Below are positions 15,891 to 15,965 of a stretch of 15,965 nucleotides of DNA, piece after piece. Within the stretch, counting starts at the first letter, position 1. Every line of letters begins with the position of its first letter. Origin of the DNA: Candidatus Hydrogenedentota bacterium. GTDB lineage: Bacteria; Hydrogenedentota; Hydrogenedentia; Hydrogenedentales; SLHB01. The stretch is from assembly GCA_035416745.1 (NCBI GenBank), contig DAOLNV010000106.1:1-15965 (forward strand). Reading direction: 5' to 3'. A program made the position numbers and the translations under genes. The notes under the pieces were generated by a model that saw only the letters and a list, made by a program, of their open reading frames with translations, ran no database searches and was not told the DNA's origin.

Positions 15891-15965
15891 ATTGTATCGG
15901 CGCACGTTCAAGGATTCCAAGGACGGCGAAACGGTAGGCGGCTTCGATCGGCTCCGGACAGCGTC

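Overview
The window is GC-rich bacterial DNA that is almost fully coding. It looks like chromosomal rather than mobile sequence: I see no transposase, integrase, phage, tRNA, rRNA or CRISPR signal. Long open frames on the antisense strand come with the GC bias and are not genes. The organism cannot be named from this sequence. A small lipoprotein, two apparently exported carbohydrate-active-type proteins, a DUF2339 membrane protein and Shine-Dalgarno-led genes would suit an environmental bacterium of the Planctomycetota/Verrucomicrobiota/Hydrogenedentota kind, but that is a low-confidence inference.

Layout. (1) 1-411, plus strand: a self-contained unit with a sigma70-like promoter, a 44-residue lipoprotein and a hairpin terminator. 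(2) 577-4232, plus strand: a promoter followed by mrfA and mrfB, three bases apart. They encode a DEAD/DEAH-type helicase with a four-cysteine C-terminal domain and a DnaQ-like exonuclease with a helical TPR-like tail. In Bacillus this pair (YprA/YprB) repairs mitomycin C damage. (3) 4318-9772: three genes of glycan flavour. A seven-bladed propeller/helical-toroid protein (minus) is divergent from a GT4 glycosyltransferase (plus). That gene converges on an exported GH29 alpha-L-fucosidase fused to an SGNH esterase (minus). (4) 9773-9995: a short intergenic region with a 12-bp palindrome next to the fucosidase ribosome-binding site and a 67-bp imperfect inverted repeat. (5) 9996-15890 or beyond, minus strand: a tight gene string, read right to left, of a DUF2339 multi-pass membrane protein, a CCA-adding tRNA nucleotidyltransferase (8-base overlap), an alpha/beta-hydrolase of the monoacylglycerol lipase type (20-base gap) and a class I DAHP synthase (39-base gap). 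The last has a candidate promoter of its own.

Functionally, mrfAB is a DNA-repair operon, region 3 looks like glycan processing and synthesis, and region 5 is housekeeping (tRNA maturation, shikimate entry, lipid hydrolysis) plus a membrane protein of unknown role. No obviously new multi-gene system is visible. The most original items are the propeller-toroid protein, the GH29-SGNH fusion and the inverted-repeat element.
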